49,578 nucleotides of DNA from Lachnospiraceae bacterium (GCA_004557975.1 SFEV01000015.1:1-49578), one strand, 5' to 3'. Counted from the first letter of the stretch, positions 7,690 through 15,804 are shown. Notes: generated from the sequence alone by a model not told the origin. Program-made: numbers and translations.

Positions 7690-8841
7690 TCAGCGATGAA
7701 TCTCCAGAAGCTTGTTCTTCAGTTCAAGCTCCATGCGGTTCAGCTCCGCCTCTGCCTCACGGCGCTTTCTTCTTCCGTCCTCCTGAATCCTGATGACCTC
7801 ATCAAACGTCGAAATCAGCGCAGTGTTTGTATTCTTCAGTGTCTCAAGGTCAACAATACCGCGCTCAGATTCCTTCGCACTCTCAATTGTTGCCATTTTC
7901 AGAGCCTCTGCATTTTTGCGCAGAAGCTGATTCGTCATATCTGTAACCTCCCGCTGCGCCTTTGCCGCCTGATTGGCATGCTCCACACCGAGAGCAATCA
8001 CCATCTGACTTTTCCACAGCGGAATCGTGTTGACAACGGTAGACTGAATCTTCTCAATCATCAGCGTATTGCTCGACTGCACCAGACGAATCTGCGGAGC
8101 CGTCTGGATTGCGATCATTCTTGTCAGTTCAAGATCATGAATCTTCTTCTCAAACCGCTCACAGAGACTTTCCATATCCTTCGCCGCCTGTGCATCCTCC
8201 GGAAGGTTGCTCTTCCTGGCTCTCTCAATCAGATCTGCAAGCTCCGTTTCACGCACCTCTGCCAGACGTTTCTTGCCTGCGAGAATATACATCGACAGCT
8301 CTTTGAAATATGAAAGATTCAGGTCATACATCTTGTCCAGCACAGCTACATCTTTCATCAGCTGCATCTGGTGCCCTTCCAGAACCTCACAGATTTTTTC
8401 GACATTCACCTCTGCCTTGTCATATTTTGCCTTCAGAGCTGTGATCTTATTCCCTGACTTCTTGAAAAAACCGAAAAATCCCTTTTCCTCCTCTTCCACG
8501 TCAAAGCTCTTCAGCTCTGTGACAAGATCCGAAATCATATCTCCCACTTCTCCGAGATCCTTCGTCTTTACACTCTTAAGAGCATTCTCAGAAAAGTCTG
8601 CCATCTTTTTCTGTGTACCCACACCGTACTGCAGGATGCCGTTCGAATCGTGGAGATTAATCTGATGGCTGAAATCATCCACCATTTTTCTCTCTTCCTC
8701 CGACAGAATGCTGTCGTCAAGCTGCGGTTCCACCGGCTTCTCCTCCTGAACTGCCGGCATCTCCTTTTCCTGCGGCTCCAAAGCCCCGAATGTCAGAACC
8801 GGTGACGGTGCTTCTGCAAAATCCTTAAACTGATCACTCAT
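7690..8841 (-). CDS. TelA/YaaN family toxic anion resistance protein
   Basis: 383 residues, family PF05816. Acidic N-terminus (about 55 residues), then an almost wholly helical, soluble protein with conserved blocks ILQYGVGTQKKMADFSENAL, GFFGFFKK, and the long coiled-coil C-terminal half (VNTIPLWKSQMVIALGVEHANQAA; LIRKNAEALKMATIE). Named for tellurite resistance, but in Firmicutes the real role is thought to concern envelope stress. It follows an XpaC gene by 106 bases, the same pairing as xpaC-yaaN in Bacillus subtilis. GGAGGAAAAGAG precedes ATG. Confidence 0.92.
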   Translation of the reverse strand: MSDQFKDFAEAPSPVLTFGALEPQEKEMPAVQEEKPVEPQLDDSILSEEERKMVDDFSHQINLHDSNGILQYGVGTQKKMADFSENALKSVKTKDLGEVGDMISDLVTELKSFDVEEEEKGFFGFFKKSGNKITALKAKYDKAEVNVEKICEVLEGHQMQLMKDVAVLDKMYDLNLSYFKELSMYILAGKKRLAEVRETELADLIERARKSNLPEDAQAAKDMESLCERFEKKIHDLELTRMIAIQTAPQIRLVQSSNTLMIEKIQSTVVNTIPLWKSQMVIALGVEHANQAAKAQREVTDMTNQLLRKNAEALKMATIESAKESERGIVDLETLKNTNTALISTFDEVIRIQEDGRRKRREAEAELNRMELELKNKLLEIHR

Positions 8842-8947
8842 CTCTTTTCCTCCGTATCATTCTTAAATATACCACTCTGAAAAAATATTTCTCCGGGACG
8901 CCCCCGATTTCTTTTCTGCAAAATTCTGCGGTCTTCCTGCCTCACGC

Positions 8948-10396
8948 TCACTGCTTCCCGGCAAAATCCTGGCCGGTCAGCCCTTCCTGGGCAAGCATCG
9001 TATTCAGTACACTGATATCCGATGAAATATCCCACGCAGTCTCCTCAAACAAGCCATCCAGCAGATTTTCAAAAGCCGTATTTACCGTATCCAGAGCATT
9101 TTCAATCTCTTTTTTCGTATTTTCTATATTCTGCCCCCGAATCGGCTGCATGTTCATCTCGCAGTACGCATCCAGCAGCTTTTTCGTCGTCGGCAGGTAA
9201 TAGCTCATCATTTTTTTCAGCTCCGGAACCACATCCGGATCCTTCTCCGCCTCGCGGAAAATCCTTGTGATCACAAGCTCCAGACGGTCAAGCTTCGCAG
9301 ACATTGTCTCATCCGGAATTTTTTCGTTGCACTCATGCACATGCAGAATATACCGTTTCCCCTCTTCAACAAGCTCCCTGCATTCCGGACTGAGTGATTT
9401 GATGTTTCTGCTGTCCGCCTTATTATCACTGTGTTTCTGATTCCGGCTTTCCTCCTGCTTCTGTGCCTTTCTTTCTGCCTCTTCCTGCCGTGTCCTCTGC
9501 TCACTGTCCAGCTCACGCTTTTCATACTCGGTCTGCGTCGTAAGATACTGCTGATATGTCGCCTTGTCCGTAATCAGCAGCGTTTCCTTCCGGTCAAGAT
9601 ACCCCTCCGTGAACAGGCCGCCTCTGATCATCTTCTTCAGATCCTTCTGAACAAACTTACAGTTCTGACCCACAGCATTGGCAAGCTCTTCCACAAGGCA
9701 GTACGTCCGTGATCCAAGAATCTCCCTATAGCGCCGAAAACGTCTGGCAAGGCTCAGTTTCTTGCTGCCGCTGATTCCAAGGCACATACTGCTGCCAAAA
9801 AACAGTGCGAGAATCCCCGCGGGAAGTACCAGATTAGCTCCTGTCGAAGCTGCAACAATCCCAATAATCCCAAGTGACAGCCCAAACATACTTCCGAAAC
9901 TGTAACCGGTCCATTTCATTACTTTTCCCGAGATCTCCCCCGGAACCTTCAGCTTCACCTTTACCGGCTTATTAACCTGATCCTTTGTCTTCTGCTGACG
10001 CTGCTGTGTCCGGTCACGCATATTCCGCCGGATACGTTCTGCAGCTTCCCGATTCGTATATTCGTAACTGCTGCGTGTGTTTCTTTCCCGGCTGCCATAA
10101 CGGCGATCGCTTCCGTTTCCATTCTGACCATTCCAGCCTTCACTCTGGTCTTCGCCATCCTGTCTGCTCCGGTCCACGCCTGGTCCTGTACCGTTCTGAC
10201 CGTTTCGTCCCTGTCCATTTCTGTCCTGCTGCGAATTTTCCAGGTTTTCTTTCAGCGCCGCCTGCAGACCGTCCACCGCGTCACTGACTACATTTGAAAT
10301 GGTATTGCCAAGCTGTGAAAAATCTCCGCTGTCCACAGCATCCTGTACAAGCTTTTTTATCTGATCACCGGCTTCATACCAGTCATTCTTATCCAT
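8948..10396 (-). CDS. XpaC-like 5-bromo-4-chloroindolyl phosphate hydrolysis family protein
   Basis: 482 residues, first gene of the unit. The N-terminus MDKNDWYEAGDQIKKLVQ with alternating helix (ISNVVSDAVDGLQ) is typical of clostridial XpaC homologues. Then come a Gln/Asn/Gly/Arg-rich disordered stretch (about residues 55-130), two adjacent membrane helices (about residues 165-210, GLSLGIIGIVAAS and AGILALFFGSSMCLG) and a cytoplasmic helical C-terminal half with the family block YREILGSRTYCLVEELA. A Lys/Glu/Gln-rich coil lies near residues 290-325. The family name comes from a phenotype; the biochemical role is unknown. TAGGAG is 6 bases before ATG at 10396. Confidence 0.87.
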   Translation of the reverse strand: MDKNDWYEAGDQIKKLVQDAVDSGDFSQLGNTISNVVSDAVDGLQAALKENLENSQQDRNGQGRNGQNGTGPGVDRSRQDGEDQSEGWNGQNGNGSDRRYGSRERNTRSSYEYTNREAAERIRRNMRDRTQQRQQKTKDQVNKPVKVKLKVPGEISGKVMKWTGYSFGSMFGLSLGIIGIVAASTGANLVLPAGILALFFGSSMCLGISGSKKLSLARRFRRYREILGSRTYCLVEELANAVGQNCKFVQKDLKKMIRGGLFTEGYLDRKETLLITDKATYQQYLTTQTEYEKRELDSEQRTRQEEAERKAQKQEESRNQKHSDNKADSRNIKSLSPECRELVEEGKRYILHVHECNEKIPDETMSAKLDRLELVITRIFREAEKDPDVVPELKKMMSYYLPTTKKLLDAYCEMNMQPIRGQNIENTKKEIENALDTVNTAFENLLDGLFEETAWDISSDISVLNTMLAQEGLTGQDFAGKQ

Positions 10397-10443
10397 AACA
10401 TGCTCCTACTGCTTCATTTAATCATTCCAACGATTTAACTTTG

Positions 10444-10472
10444 AGTATATCACCTTACTTTTTATCCTGCAA
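10444..10472 (-). promoter_or_regulatory. Candidate promoter of the xpaC-telA operon
   Basis: TTGCAG (10467-10472), 17-base spacer, TATACT (10444-10449) on the minus strand. The rest of the 309-base gap holds only a terminator and no supported gene. Confidence 0.55.
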
Positions 10473-10522
10473 GAACCTGCGAATACTTTTCTGTTTTCTG
10501 TTTTCTTTTAAATTTGTTCTCA

Positions 10523-10558
10523 GAAAAACACCCGAAGAAGCATGAACTTCTCCGGGTG
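10523..10558 (-). terminator. Terminator after the rubredoxin-glutamate synthase gene
   Basis: CACCCGAAGAAG (10529-10540) pairs with CTTCTCCGGGTG (10547-10558) with one mismatch; on the minus strand it is followed by TTTTT (10524-10528). Confidence 0.85.
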
Positions 10559-10705
10559 CACAAAATACTGTTTACAGACCGCTGCCCTCTTTTGGGAGCA
10601 ACGTTTTCTGATCCGTCTGTACTGCTTTATATTGCTTTAACATAATCCTGAAGCAAAATTCCGCCGGTCTGAATTATGGATTCCCTGCAACGGCACAGGA
10701 GACAC

Positions 10706-12085
10706 TTACGCATGCGGAATGTTGGTATGCTCTGAGATTTCTCTGTCTATTGTCACCAGATCATCCACCGACAGATCATGAACATTTTTGTGACCTGTGA
10801 TTCTTGCGAACATCTTCAGTTCCTCCAGTGATACATTCAGGAAATTGGCAACTCTCTGTGCCGCCGCATCTCCATTCAGTCTTGCTCTCAGCGCAGGATC
10901 CTGAGTCGCTATTCCCGCCGGGCACATTCCTGTACCGCAGATCCGGTACTGCTGGCAGGCTGCCGCTATCAGCGCAGCAGAAGCCACTGCGACTGCATCT
11001 GCACCCATGGCCAGTGCCTTTGCGAAATCAGAAGAAACTCTCAGTCCTCCTGTAATAATAAGGGCAATATCTGATCCAATCGAATCCAGATATTTTCTGG
11101 CTCTGTGAAGTGCATAAATTGTAGGAACACTGGTCGCTTCCCTCAGAAGAAGAGGACTGGAACCTGTAGCGCCTCCACGTCCATCTATAGTGATAAAGTC
11201 CGGCTCGGCAAAAACACAGTATTCCAGGTCTTTTTCGATCCTGCCTGCCGCAATCTTAATGCCGATGGGACGTCCGCCGGATGCCTCCCGGAGCATATAG
11301 ACCAGCTCCTTCAGATCCTCCTTCGTCCGGATATCCGGGAATTTAGACGGACTCTGAATATCTTTCCCAATCTCCTTGCCGCGCACAGCTGCGATCTCTC
11401 TTGTCACCTTATCTCCCGGAAGATGGCCTCCCATTCCCGGCTTCGTACCCTGTCCAATCTTAATCTCAATGGCATCGGATGTCTGCAGATTCTCCGGTGT
11501 CACACTGTAACGGTTGGGAACATACTCAAATATGTACTTTGCCGCAGCCGCCTTCTCCTCAGCGAGAATACCGCCTTCTCCGCTGCACATGGCACTCTTT
11601 GCAAGGGCGCTGCCCTTTGCCAGAGATATCTTCGCCTCCCTGGAAAGTGCTCCGAAAGACATGTGAGAAATAAAAACCGGATTTTCAATTACCAGCGGCT
11701 TCTTTGCATGTTTGCCGATCACCGTCGTCGTCTCTACCGGCTCTCCGTCATCCAGCGGAAGCGGATTCAGCTGTGCTCCGAGAATCAGTATATCATCCCA
11801 GGATGGCATCGGCATCCTCGTTCCCATAGAGCTGTGAAGAGACTTTCCGCTGACCGCCATCTCGTGAATCTCTTTCATGTAGCGACAGGACTCATCCTGT
11901 CTGGCAAAAAGGCTGTCGTAAGCCAGGTTCACATCTTTTTTGTCAGAACTCTCCTCTCTCTCCTCTTTCGCTTCCCCGGAATACGGTTCGAATTTACCAC
12001 TCTGATGGCAAACCGGACAGACATAGCCATCCGGCAATTTCTCCTCCTCAAAAACGTAACCGCATACAGAACATCTGAAACTCAT
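10706..12085 (-). CDS. Rubredoxin-like domain fused to FMN-dependent glutamate synthase-type domain
   Basis: 459 residues. The N-terminus is a short rubredoxin-like knuckle, FRCSVCGYVFEEE...YVCPVC (Cys 5, 8, 23, 26), then a charged linker, then a glutamate synthase FMN/Fe-S domain (PF01645) from about residue 75: GTKPGMGGHLPG, the FMN-site stretch DFITIDGRGGATGSSP, GLRVSSDFAKALAMGADAV and the iron-sulfur motif CQQYRICGTGMCPAG. There is no amidotransferase domain, so it is not a full glutamate synthase. The rubredoxin part and a PerR-like operator on its promoter suggest an electron-transfer role in oxygen or peroxide defence rather than ammonia assimilation; this is inference. Monocistronic. 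Confidence 0.88.
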   Translation of the reverse strand: MSFRCSVCGYVFEEEKLPDGYVCPVCHQSGKFEPYSGEAKEEREESSDKKDVNLAYDSLFARQDESCRYMKEIHEMAVSGKSLHSSMGTRMPMPSWDDILILGAQLNPLPLDDGEPVETTTVIGKHAKKPLVIENPVFISHMSFGALSREAKISLAKGSALAKSAMCSGEGGILAEEKAAAAKYIFEYVPNRYSVTPENLQTSDAIEIKIGQGTKPGMGGHLPGDKVTREIAAVRGKEIGKDIQSPSKFPDIRTKEDLKELVYMLREASGGRPIGIKIAAGRIEKDLEYCVFAEPDFITIDGRGGATGSSPLLLREATSVPTIYALHRARKYLDSIGSDIALIITGGLRVSSDFAKALAMGADAVAVASAALIAAACQQYRICGTGMCPAGIATQDPALRARLNGDAAAQRVANFLNVSLEELKMFARITGHKNVHDLSVDDLVTIDREISEHTNIPHA

Positions 12086-12172
12086 ATCTTATCCCCCTTT
12101 CTGCAGACAACATTTTCTGATTGTCCACATTTCCTGTTCAGGCTTTCTCAGCTTGAAAGACCTTTTAATAAC

Positions 12173-12185
12173 AGTAATAATTACT
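12173..12185 (-). promoter_or_regulatory. PerR-like operator of the rubredoxin-glutamate synthase gene
   Basis: AGTAATAATTACT, a 6-1-6 palindrome, three bases downstream of the -10 box of this gene. The same motif (one or two changes) is found at 15303-15315 and 15792-15804. Confidence 0.65.
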
Positions 12186-12188
12186 AAT

Positions 12189-12217
12189 ATAATATAATAT
12201 TTAATTTCCATTGTCAA
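12189..12217 (-). promoter_or_regulatory. Promoter of the rubredoxin-glutamate synthase gene
   Basis: TTGACA (12212-12217), 17-base spacer, TATTAT (12189-12194) on the minus strand; the PerR-like operator follows at once. Confidence 0.7.
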
Positions 12218-12281
12218 TTAATAAATTCCGGAAATTGTCAATTGTTTTTCTTTTATTGTACACTATTCATACTTCCATTAT

Positions 12282-12311
12282 AAAAGGGAGTTCATCTTTC
12301 GATAAACTCCC
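12282..12311 (-). terminator. Terminator of the NlpC/P60 gene
   Basis: On the minus strand GGGAGTTTATC / GATGAACTCCC form an 11-bp stem (one G-U pair) with a GAAA tetraloop, followed by TTTTAT. Confidence 0.88.
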
Positions 12312-12332
12312 TGAAACTGCTTTGATCTGTAA

Positions 12333-14090
12333 TTACCAGTATCTTCTTGCGCTGCACGGTGTGCGGTATCCGTAATCAGAAATCACGATTCCTGTTGACG
12401 GACTGCTTGCGTGTACTACCTGTCCATTGCCCATATAGATGGTAACATGTCCGATTCCGCTGCTGCCGTAGTAGAACAGCAGGTCTCCTGCCTGAATCTC
12501 ACTGAGATCTACCGGTGTACCGCTGCCGGACTGTGCTGCTGCCGTACGCGGAATGCTGATACCGAAGTTTGCAAATACAGACTGTGTAAATCCGGAACAG
12601 TCAGCTCCGTTTGTCAGGCTCGTACCGCCCCATACATACGGATTACCTACAAACTGTGTCGCGAAGTTCACGATCGCCTGTCCTGCGGAGGAGTAAGAGG
12701 TCTGTTCCTGAGAAGCCTGCTCTGCTGCCGCCTGTTCAGCTGCTGCCTGCTGTGCTGCTGCATCTGCTGCTGCCTGAGCTGCCGCCGCATCTGCCGCTGC
12801 CTGGGCTGCTGCTGCATCTGCTGCCGCCTGAGCTGCTGCCGCATCCGCCGCTGCCTGAGCTGCTGCCGCATCGGATGCCTGCTGTGCTGCCGCTGCGTCT
12901 GCTGCTGCCTGAGCATTCAGATACTCCTGATATTCAGCCTGAGCCTGAGCTGCTGTGTCATAGACAAGCTGCTCATCCGCCTGAAGTGTGGCTGCGTCCG
13001 CTGCTGCCTGGGCATTCAGGTACTCCTGGTACGCCGCATCTGCCACTGCCTGAGCATCAGAAGATGATGTCTGGGACTGAGCCTGGGCCGCAAGCTGTGC
13101 CTGATAAGCAGCCTCTGCTGCGGCTGCATCCGCTGCTGCCTGAGCTGCTGCCGCATCGGAAGCCGCCTGAGCTGCCGCCGCGTCTGCCGCTGCCTGCTGC
13201 TCTGCCGCAATCGCCTCAAGATATGCCTGTTCCTCTGCCTGACGCTGTGCCTCCTGCTGTGCAAGGTACTCAAGCCACTCTGCATCGAGTCTTGCCTGCT
13301 CTTCCTCAAGAGTCTCAGCCGTAGCATAATATGTATCATAATCTACATAGTAAGCATTCACATAACCGTATGAATCACCGCCGAGAGCAACCTTCATCCA
13401 GTCGCCTTCATAAGCAACTACTTCAAGCTCATCAGAGTTGTATGCCATACCTACAGACTCCGAATCCTCACTTGGCTGTGAACGGATCATCAATGCCTCC
13501 GGGTATACTGTAGCGACATTGTAGGCCACTTCCTCTGCAATAGCCTCTGCCTGCTCACCCGTCGCAAAATAATCTGCCTTTACGTATCCTACTGCATTTC
13601 CTGACTGAACCTCATACCAGTCACCTACCTGGCTGAGAATCGTCACAGAACCATTATTATAAACCTTACCTACTACTTCACTGTCTGCACTTGCATCGCT
13701 GCGGACATTGATATATTCCTCACACTGAGCAAATGCCATCTGACCGCTCATGCTGGTATCTACAACCGGCTCCGTCTGCGGTGCTTCTGTCTCAGCCTGA
13801 ACCTCTTCAGCGGATGCTTCCCCATCCTGAATCTCTTCTTCAGACGGTGCTTCCTCAGCAGACGTATCCTCTTCAACAGAATTCTCAACAGGCGCTACCG
13901 TCTGCTGCTCTGTATCTGCCTGCTGCTCTGTATCTGCCTGCTCCTGTGCATCTGTGCTCCCCTGTACAGATACATAACCAAAGCCTGCAAGCACTGTATC
14001 CCCTGCTGCAAATGCAACAGAACCAGTCCCGGCAAACGCCATTCCTGCTGCTGCACAGCAAGCTGTAAATTTTAATACTGCCTTTTTCAT
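12333..14090 (-). CDS. Secreted NlpC/P60 peptidoglycan endopeptidase with two SH3 domains and Ala-rich stalk
   Basis: 585 residues. Signal peptide residues 1-29 (ends VAFA|AGD). A Glu/Gln/Ser-rich acidic linker runs to about 108. Two bacterial SH3 domains follow (about 110-180, YINVRSDASADSEVVGKV; about 190-255, LMIRSQPSEDSESVG). A long helical stalk of Ala/Asp/Gln heptad-like repeats (AAADAAAAQ units, about 285-465) presents the C-terminal NlpC/P60 domain (about 470-585) with catalytic Cys498 (GADCSGF), His548 (GIGHVTIYMG) and His560 (VVHASSP). It cuts stem peptides during wall growth or separation. No sortase or membrane anchor. The promoter at 14158-14186 and a WalR-like box in the leader suggest control by the WalRK cell-wall system. 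Confidence 0.92.
   Translation of the reverse strand: MKKAVLKFTACCAAAGMAFAGTGSVAFAAGDTVLAGFGYVSVQGSTDAQEQADTEQQADTEQQTVAPVENSVEEDTSAEEAPSEEEIQDGEASAEEVQAETEAPQTEPVVDTSMSGQMAFAQCEEYINVRSDASADSEVVGKVYNNGSVTILSQVGDWYEVQSGNAVGYVKADYFATGEQAEAIAEEVAYNVATVYPEALMIRSQPSEDSESVGMAYNSDELEVVAYEGDWMKVALGGDSYGYVNAYYVDYDTYYATAETLEEEQARLDAEWLEYLAQQEAQRQAEEQAYLEAIAAEQQAAADAAAAQAASDAAAAQAAADAAAAEAAYQAQLAAQAQSQTSSSDAQAVADAAYQEYLNAQAAADAATLQADEQLVYDTAAQAQAEYQEYLNAQAAADAAAAQQASDAAAAQAAADAAAAQAAADAAAAQAAADAAAAQAAADAAAQQAAAEQAAAEQASQEQTSYSSAGQAIVNFATQFVGNPYVWGGTSLTNGADCSGFTQSVFANFGISIPRTAAAQSGSGTPVDLSEIQAGDLLFYYGSSGIGHVTIYMGNGQVVHASSPSTGIVISDYGYRTPCSARRYW
12716..12918 (-). repeat. Coding repeat of Ala-rich stalk, 27-bp period
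   Basis: Tandem 27-bp units coding AAADAAAAQ. A second, shorter block of the same kind is at about 13106-13205. Copies are nearly identical, so stalk length is likely to vary between strains. Confidence 0.8.
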
Positions 14091-14126
14091 TATTTATCCC
14101 CTGCCTCCAAAATAACTTTAACAGTT

Positions 14127-14143
14127 ATTACGAAATTATTACA
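14127..14143 (-). promoter_or_regulatory. WalR-like (YycF) direct-repeat box
   Basis: On the minus strand TGTAAT-AATTT-CGTAAT resembles the WalR consensus of two TGTWAH hexamers five bases apart, with one mismatch; a third GTAATA copy lies just upstream. It sits just after the -10 box of an NlpC/P60 gene, a usual target class of WalR. Confidence 0.4.
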
Positions 14144-14157
14144 TTTATTACGCAATC

Positions 14158-14186
14158 ATCATAACAAATATGAACTCCTCTGTCAA
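14158..14186 (-). promoter_or_regulatory. Promoter of the NlpC/P60 gene
   Basis: Perfect TTGACA (14181-14186), 17-base spacer, TATGAT (14158-14163) on the minus strand. Confidence 0.8.
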
Positions 14187-14240
14187 GCGAAATAAATATT
14201 TTTTTAACTTTTTCGCAAAGGATAAATAATATTTCTGTTT

Positions 14241-15161
14241 TTACAGCGTATTTAAATACGCCTGTACAGACGTAACCGCGTTGGCTCCATCGGAAATTGC
14301 CGTAACAATCTGCCTTAATTGCTTGGTTCTGACGTCTCCGGCCGCAAAAATGCCGGGTATATCCGTTCTTCCGTCTTCTCCGGCAACAATGTAACCATTT
14401 GTATCAGTCTGTAATATTTTTGTAACTATTCCGGTGTTCGGGATCGTTCCGACCGCAATAAATATGCCATCCACATCCAGCACTGTCTCCATGTCGCTTT
14501 CTTTATTTCTGAGCTTCAGACATTCGATATGGTCATCTCCCTCTATCGCAGTCACCTCTGTATTCCAGATAAATTCCACATTTTCACACTGCTTCAGTTT
14601 TTCCTGCAGAATGGCTGCAGCGCGCAGCTCATCCCTGCGGTGAATCAGGTACACCTTCTCACATCCCCGCGACAGAAACAGTGCATCCTCCACGGCAACA
14701 TCACCGCCTCCTACGACGGCCACTGTACGTTCCTTGAAGAAAGCTCCGTCACACGTTGCACAGTAGGATACGCCCATTCCTGCCAGTTCCTGTTCTCCCG
14801 GTACATTCAGTTTCCGGTAACGTGCGCCCATGGCAAGAATAAGCGTCCGTGCACGATACTCCTCCTGATCCGTATACAATACCTTGATCTGACCATTTTC
14901 CTCCAGGGAAATATGTCTTACTTCCTTATTAATAAACTGTGCCCCGAACTTTTCCGCATGCTCTCTGAACTTCAGTCCCAGTTCAAAGCCTCCGATACCT
15001 GGGAGTCCCGGATAGTTGTCCACCTCATACGTGTTTACCACCTGTCCTCCACTCATATACTCCTTCTCAAGCACAAGTGTGGAGAGCTTTGCTCTCTGGG
15101 CATAAATGGCCGCTGCCAGTCCCGCCGGTCCGGAACCGATAATAATTACATCGTAAATCAT
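14241..15161 (-). CDS. trxB: Thioredoxin reductase-like FAD/NAD(P)-dependent disulfide oxidoreductase
   Basis: 306 residues, normal for low-molecular-weight thioredoxin reductase. FAD-binding GSGPAGLAAAIYA at 9-21, redox-active CATC at 134-137, NAD(P)-binding GGGDVAVEDA near 151-160 with HRRDELRA after it, and the C-terminal FAD motif GIFAAGDVR. The flavoprotein passes electrons from NAD(P)H or ferredoxin to thioredoxin-like partners in the cytoplasm. GGAGG lies before ATG at 15161. It is divergent from the PerR-like gene and shares a 185-base regulatory region with it. A perfect 16-bp palindrome covers its last codons. No thioredoxin gene is next to it, so the partner is unknown. Confidence 0.88.
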   Translation of the reverse strand: MIYDVIIIGSGPAGLAAAIYAQRAKLSTLVLEKEYMSGGQVVNTYEVDNYPGLPGIGGFELGLKFREHAEKFGAQFINKEVRHISLEENGQIKVLYTDQEEYRARTLILAMGARYRKLNVPGEQELAGMGVSYCATCDGAFFKERTVAVVGGGDVAVEDALFLSRGCEKVYLIHRRDELRAAAILQEKLKQCENVEFIWNTEVTAIEGDDHIECLKLRNKESDMETVLDVDGIFIAVGTIPNTGIVTKILQTDTNGYIVAGEDGRTDIPGIFAAGDVRTKQLRQIVTAISDGANAVTSVQAYLNTL

Positions 15162-15222
15162 CTGAATCCTCCTGTCTGTTTCCTCTGTAAATTCTATAAA
15201 TAAGATTTCTTCCGATACTCTG

Positions 15223-15264
15223 ATTACTACATTATATTATACCCAATAAATGTGGGTTTGAAAA
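15223..15264 (-). promoter_or_regulatory. Candidate promoter of the thioredoxin reductase gene with PerR half-site
   Basis: TATAAT (15236-15241) with TTTTCA 17 bases upstream (15259-15264); a second overlapping TATAAT is at 15231-15236. A single operator half-site AGTAAT (minus strand, 15223-15228) follows, so control by the neighbouring PerR-like protein is possible but weaker than for the full sites. Confidence 0.45.
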
Positions 15265-15267
15265 GAA

Positions 15268-15296
15268 TTGACAATTTCTTTTGCCTCTGTTATATT
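15268..15296 (+). promoter_or_regulatory. Promoter of the PerR-like regulator gene
   Basis: TTGACA (15268-15273), 17-base spacer, TATATT (15291-15296). Confidence 0.8.
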
Positions 15297-15302
15297 GAAT
15301 AT

Positions 15303-15315
15303 AATAACAATTACT
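15303..15315 (+). promoter_or_regulatory. PerR-like operator (autoregulation)
   Basis: AATAACAATTACT starts six bases after the -10 box, on the expected transcription start. It differs by one base from the rubrerythrin operator and has the same distance to the -10 box. Confidence 0.65.
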
Positions 15316-15345
15316 ATTTTAAAGAAGAAGGAGGAGGAGGAGGAG

Positions 15346-15747
15346 ATGACTGCCTTAAAATACAGCCGACAGCGCGAAGCGATCAAAACATTTTTATCAG
15401 GTCGTACTGATCATCCGACTGCAGATATCATCTACACGAATCTGCGTGAAGAATACCCGAACATCAGTCTCGGTACTGTGTATCGCAACCTTTCTCTTCT
15501 TGCCGACATCGGTGAAATCCAGAGAATACCGACCGGCAGCGGAGCCGATCATTATGATTCCATAGTCAAAAAGCATCAGCATTTTATCTGTACCCATTGC
15601 CATCAGGTATATGATCTTCCGATGGAAAATATTGACTCCATCATGGAGCTTGCTTCTAAAAACTCTCCCGGCAGGATCGAATCATATCTTGCAAATTTTT
15701 ATGGTATTTGTGAAGAATGTTTGAAAAATGACTCAAAAGAAGAATAA
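15346..15747 (+). CDS. perR: Fur-family peroxide-responsive regulator (PerR-like)
   Basis: 133 residues from ATG at 15346, preceded by a run of GGAGGAGGAGG; a TTG further upstream that keeps the frame open lies in the -35 box and is not a start. N-terminal winged helix (HPTADIIYTNLREEYPNISLGTVYRNLSLL), C-terminal dimer domain. All five metal ligands known for Bacillus PerR have counterparts: H23, D71, H77, H79 and D90. The structural zinc site is C82/C85 and C122/C125. The D71 position (HYD) and HQH motif favour PerR over Fur or Zur. It should repress until Fe-catalysed oxidation of a ligand histidine by peroxide. Operator-like boxes lie on its own promoter, on rubrerythrin and on the rubredoxin-glutamate synthase gene. 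Confidence 0.88.
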   Translation: MTALKYSRQREAIKTFLSGRTDHPTADIIYTNLREEYPNISLGTVYRNLSLLADIGEIQRIPTGSGADHYDSIVKKHQHFICTHCHQVYDLPMENIDSIMELASKNSPGRIESYLANFYGICEECLKNDSKEE

Positions 15748-15756
15748 ATTTTTTTC

Positions 15757-15785
15757 TTGACATTCTTTATCATTAATGATATATT
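15757..15785 (+). promoter_or_regulatory. Promoter of the reverse rubrerythrin gene
   Basis: TTGACA (15757-15762), 17-base spacer, TATATT (15780-15785): the same boxes and spacing as the regulator promoter. Confidence 0.8.
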
Positions 15786-15791
15786 TATTTC

Positions 15792-15804
15792 AGTAACAAT
15801 TACT
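15792..15804 (+). promoter_or_regulatory. PerR-like operator of the reverse rubrerythrin gene
   Basis: AGTAACAATTACT; with flanking C and G it is a perfect 6-3-6 palindrome, CAGTAA-CAA-TTACTG. It starts six bases after the -10 box. Confidence 0.7.

Noticed and set aside
10572..10643. 23-codon frame (MLKQYKAVQTD...) before a terminator
   Set aside because: Only a weak AGGA site, very short and no membrane or other feature; not enough to call a gene.
11105..12187. 360-codon frame on the plus strand
   Set aside because: Antisense to the rubredoxin-glutamate synthase gene; no start signal and no recognisable motif.
12611..13324. Pro/Leu/His-rich frame on the plus strand
   Set aside because: It is the complement of the Ala-rich repeat of the NlpC/P60 gene; low complexity explains the open frame.
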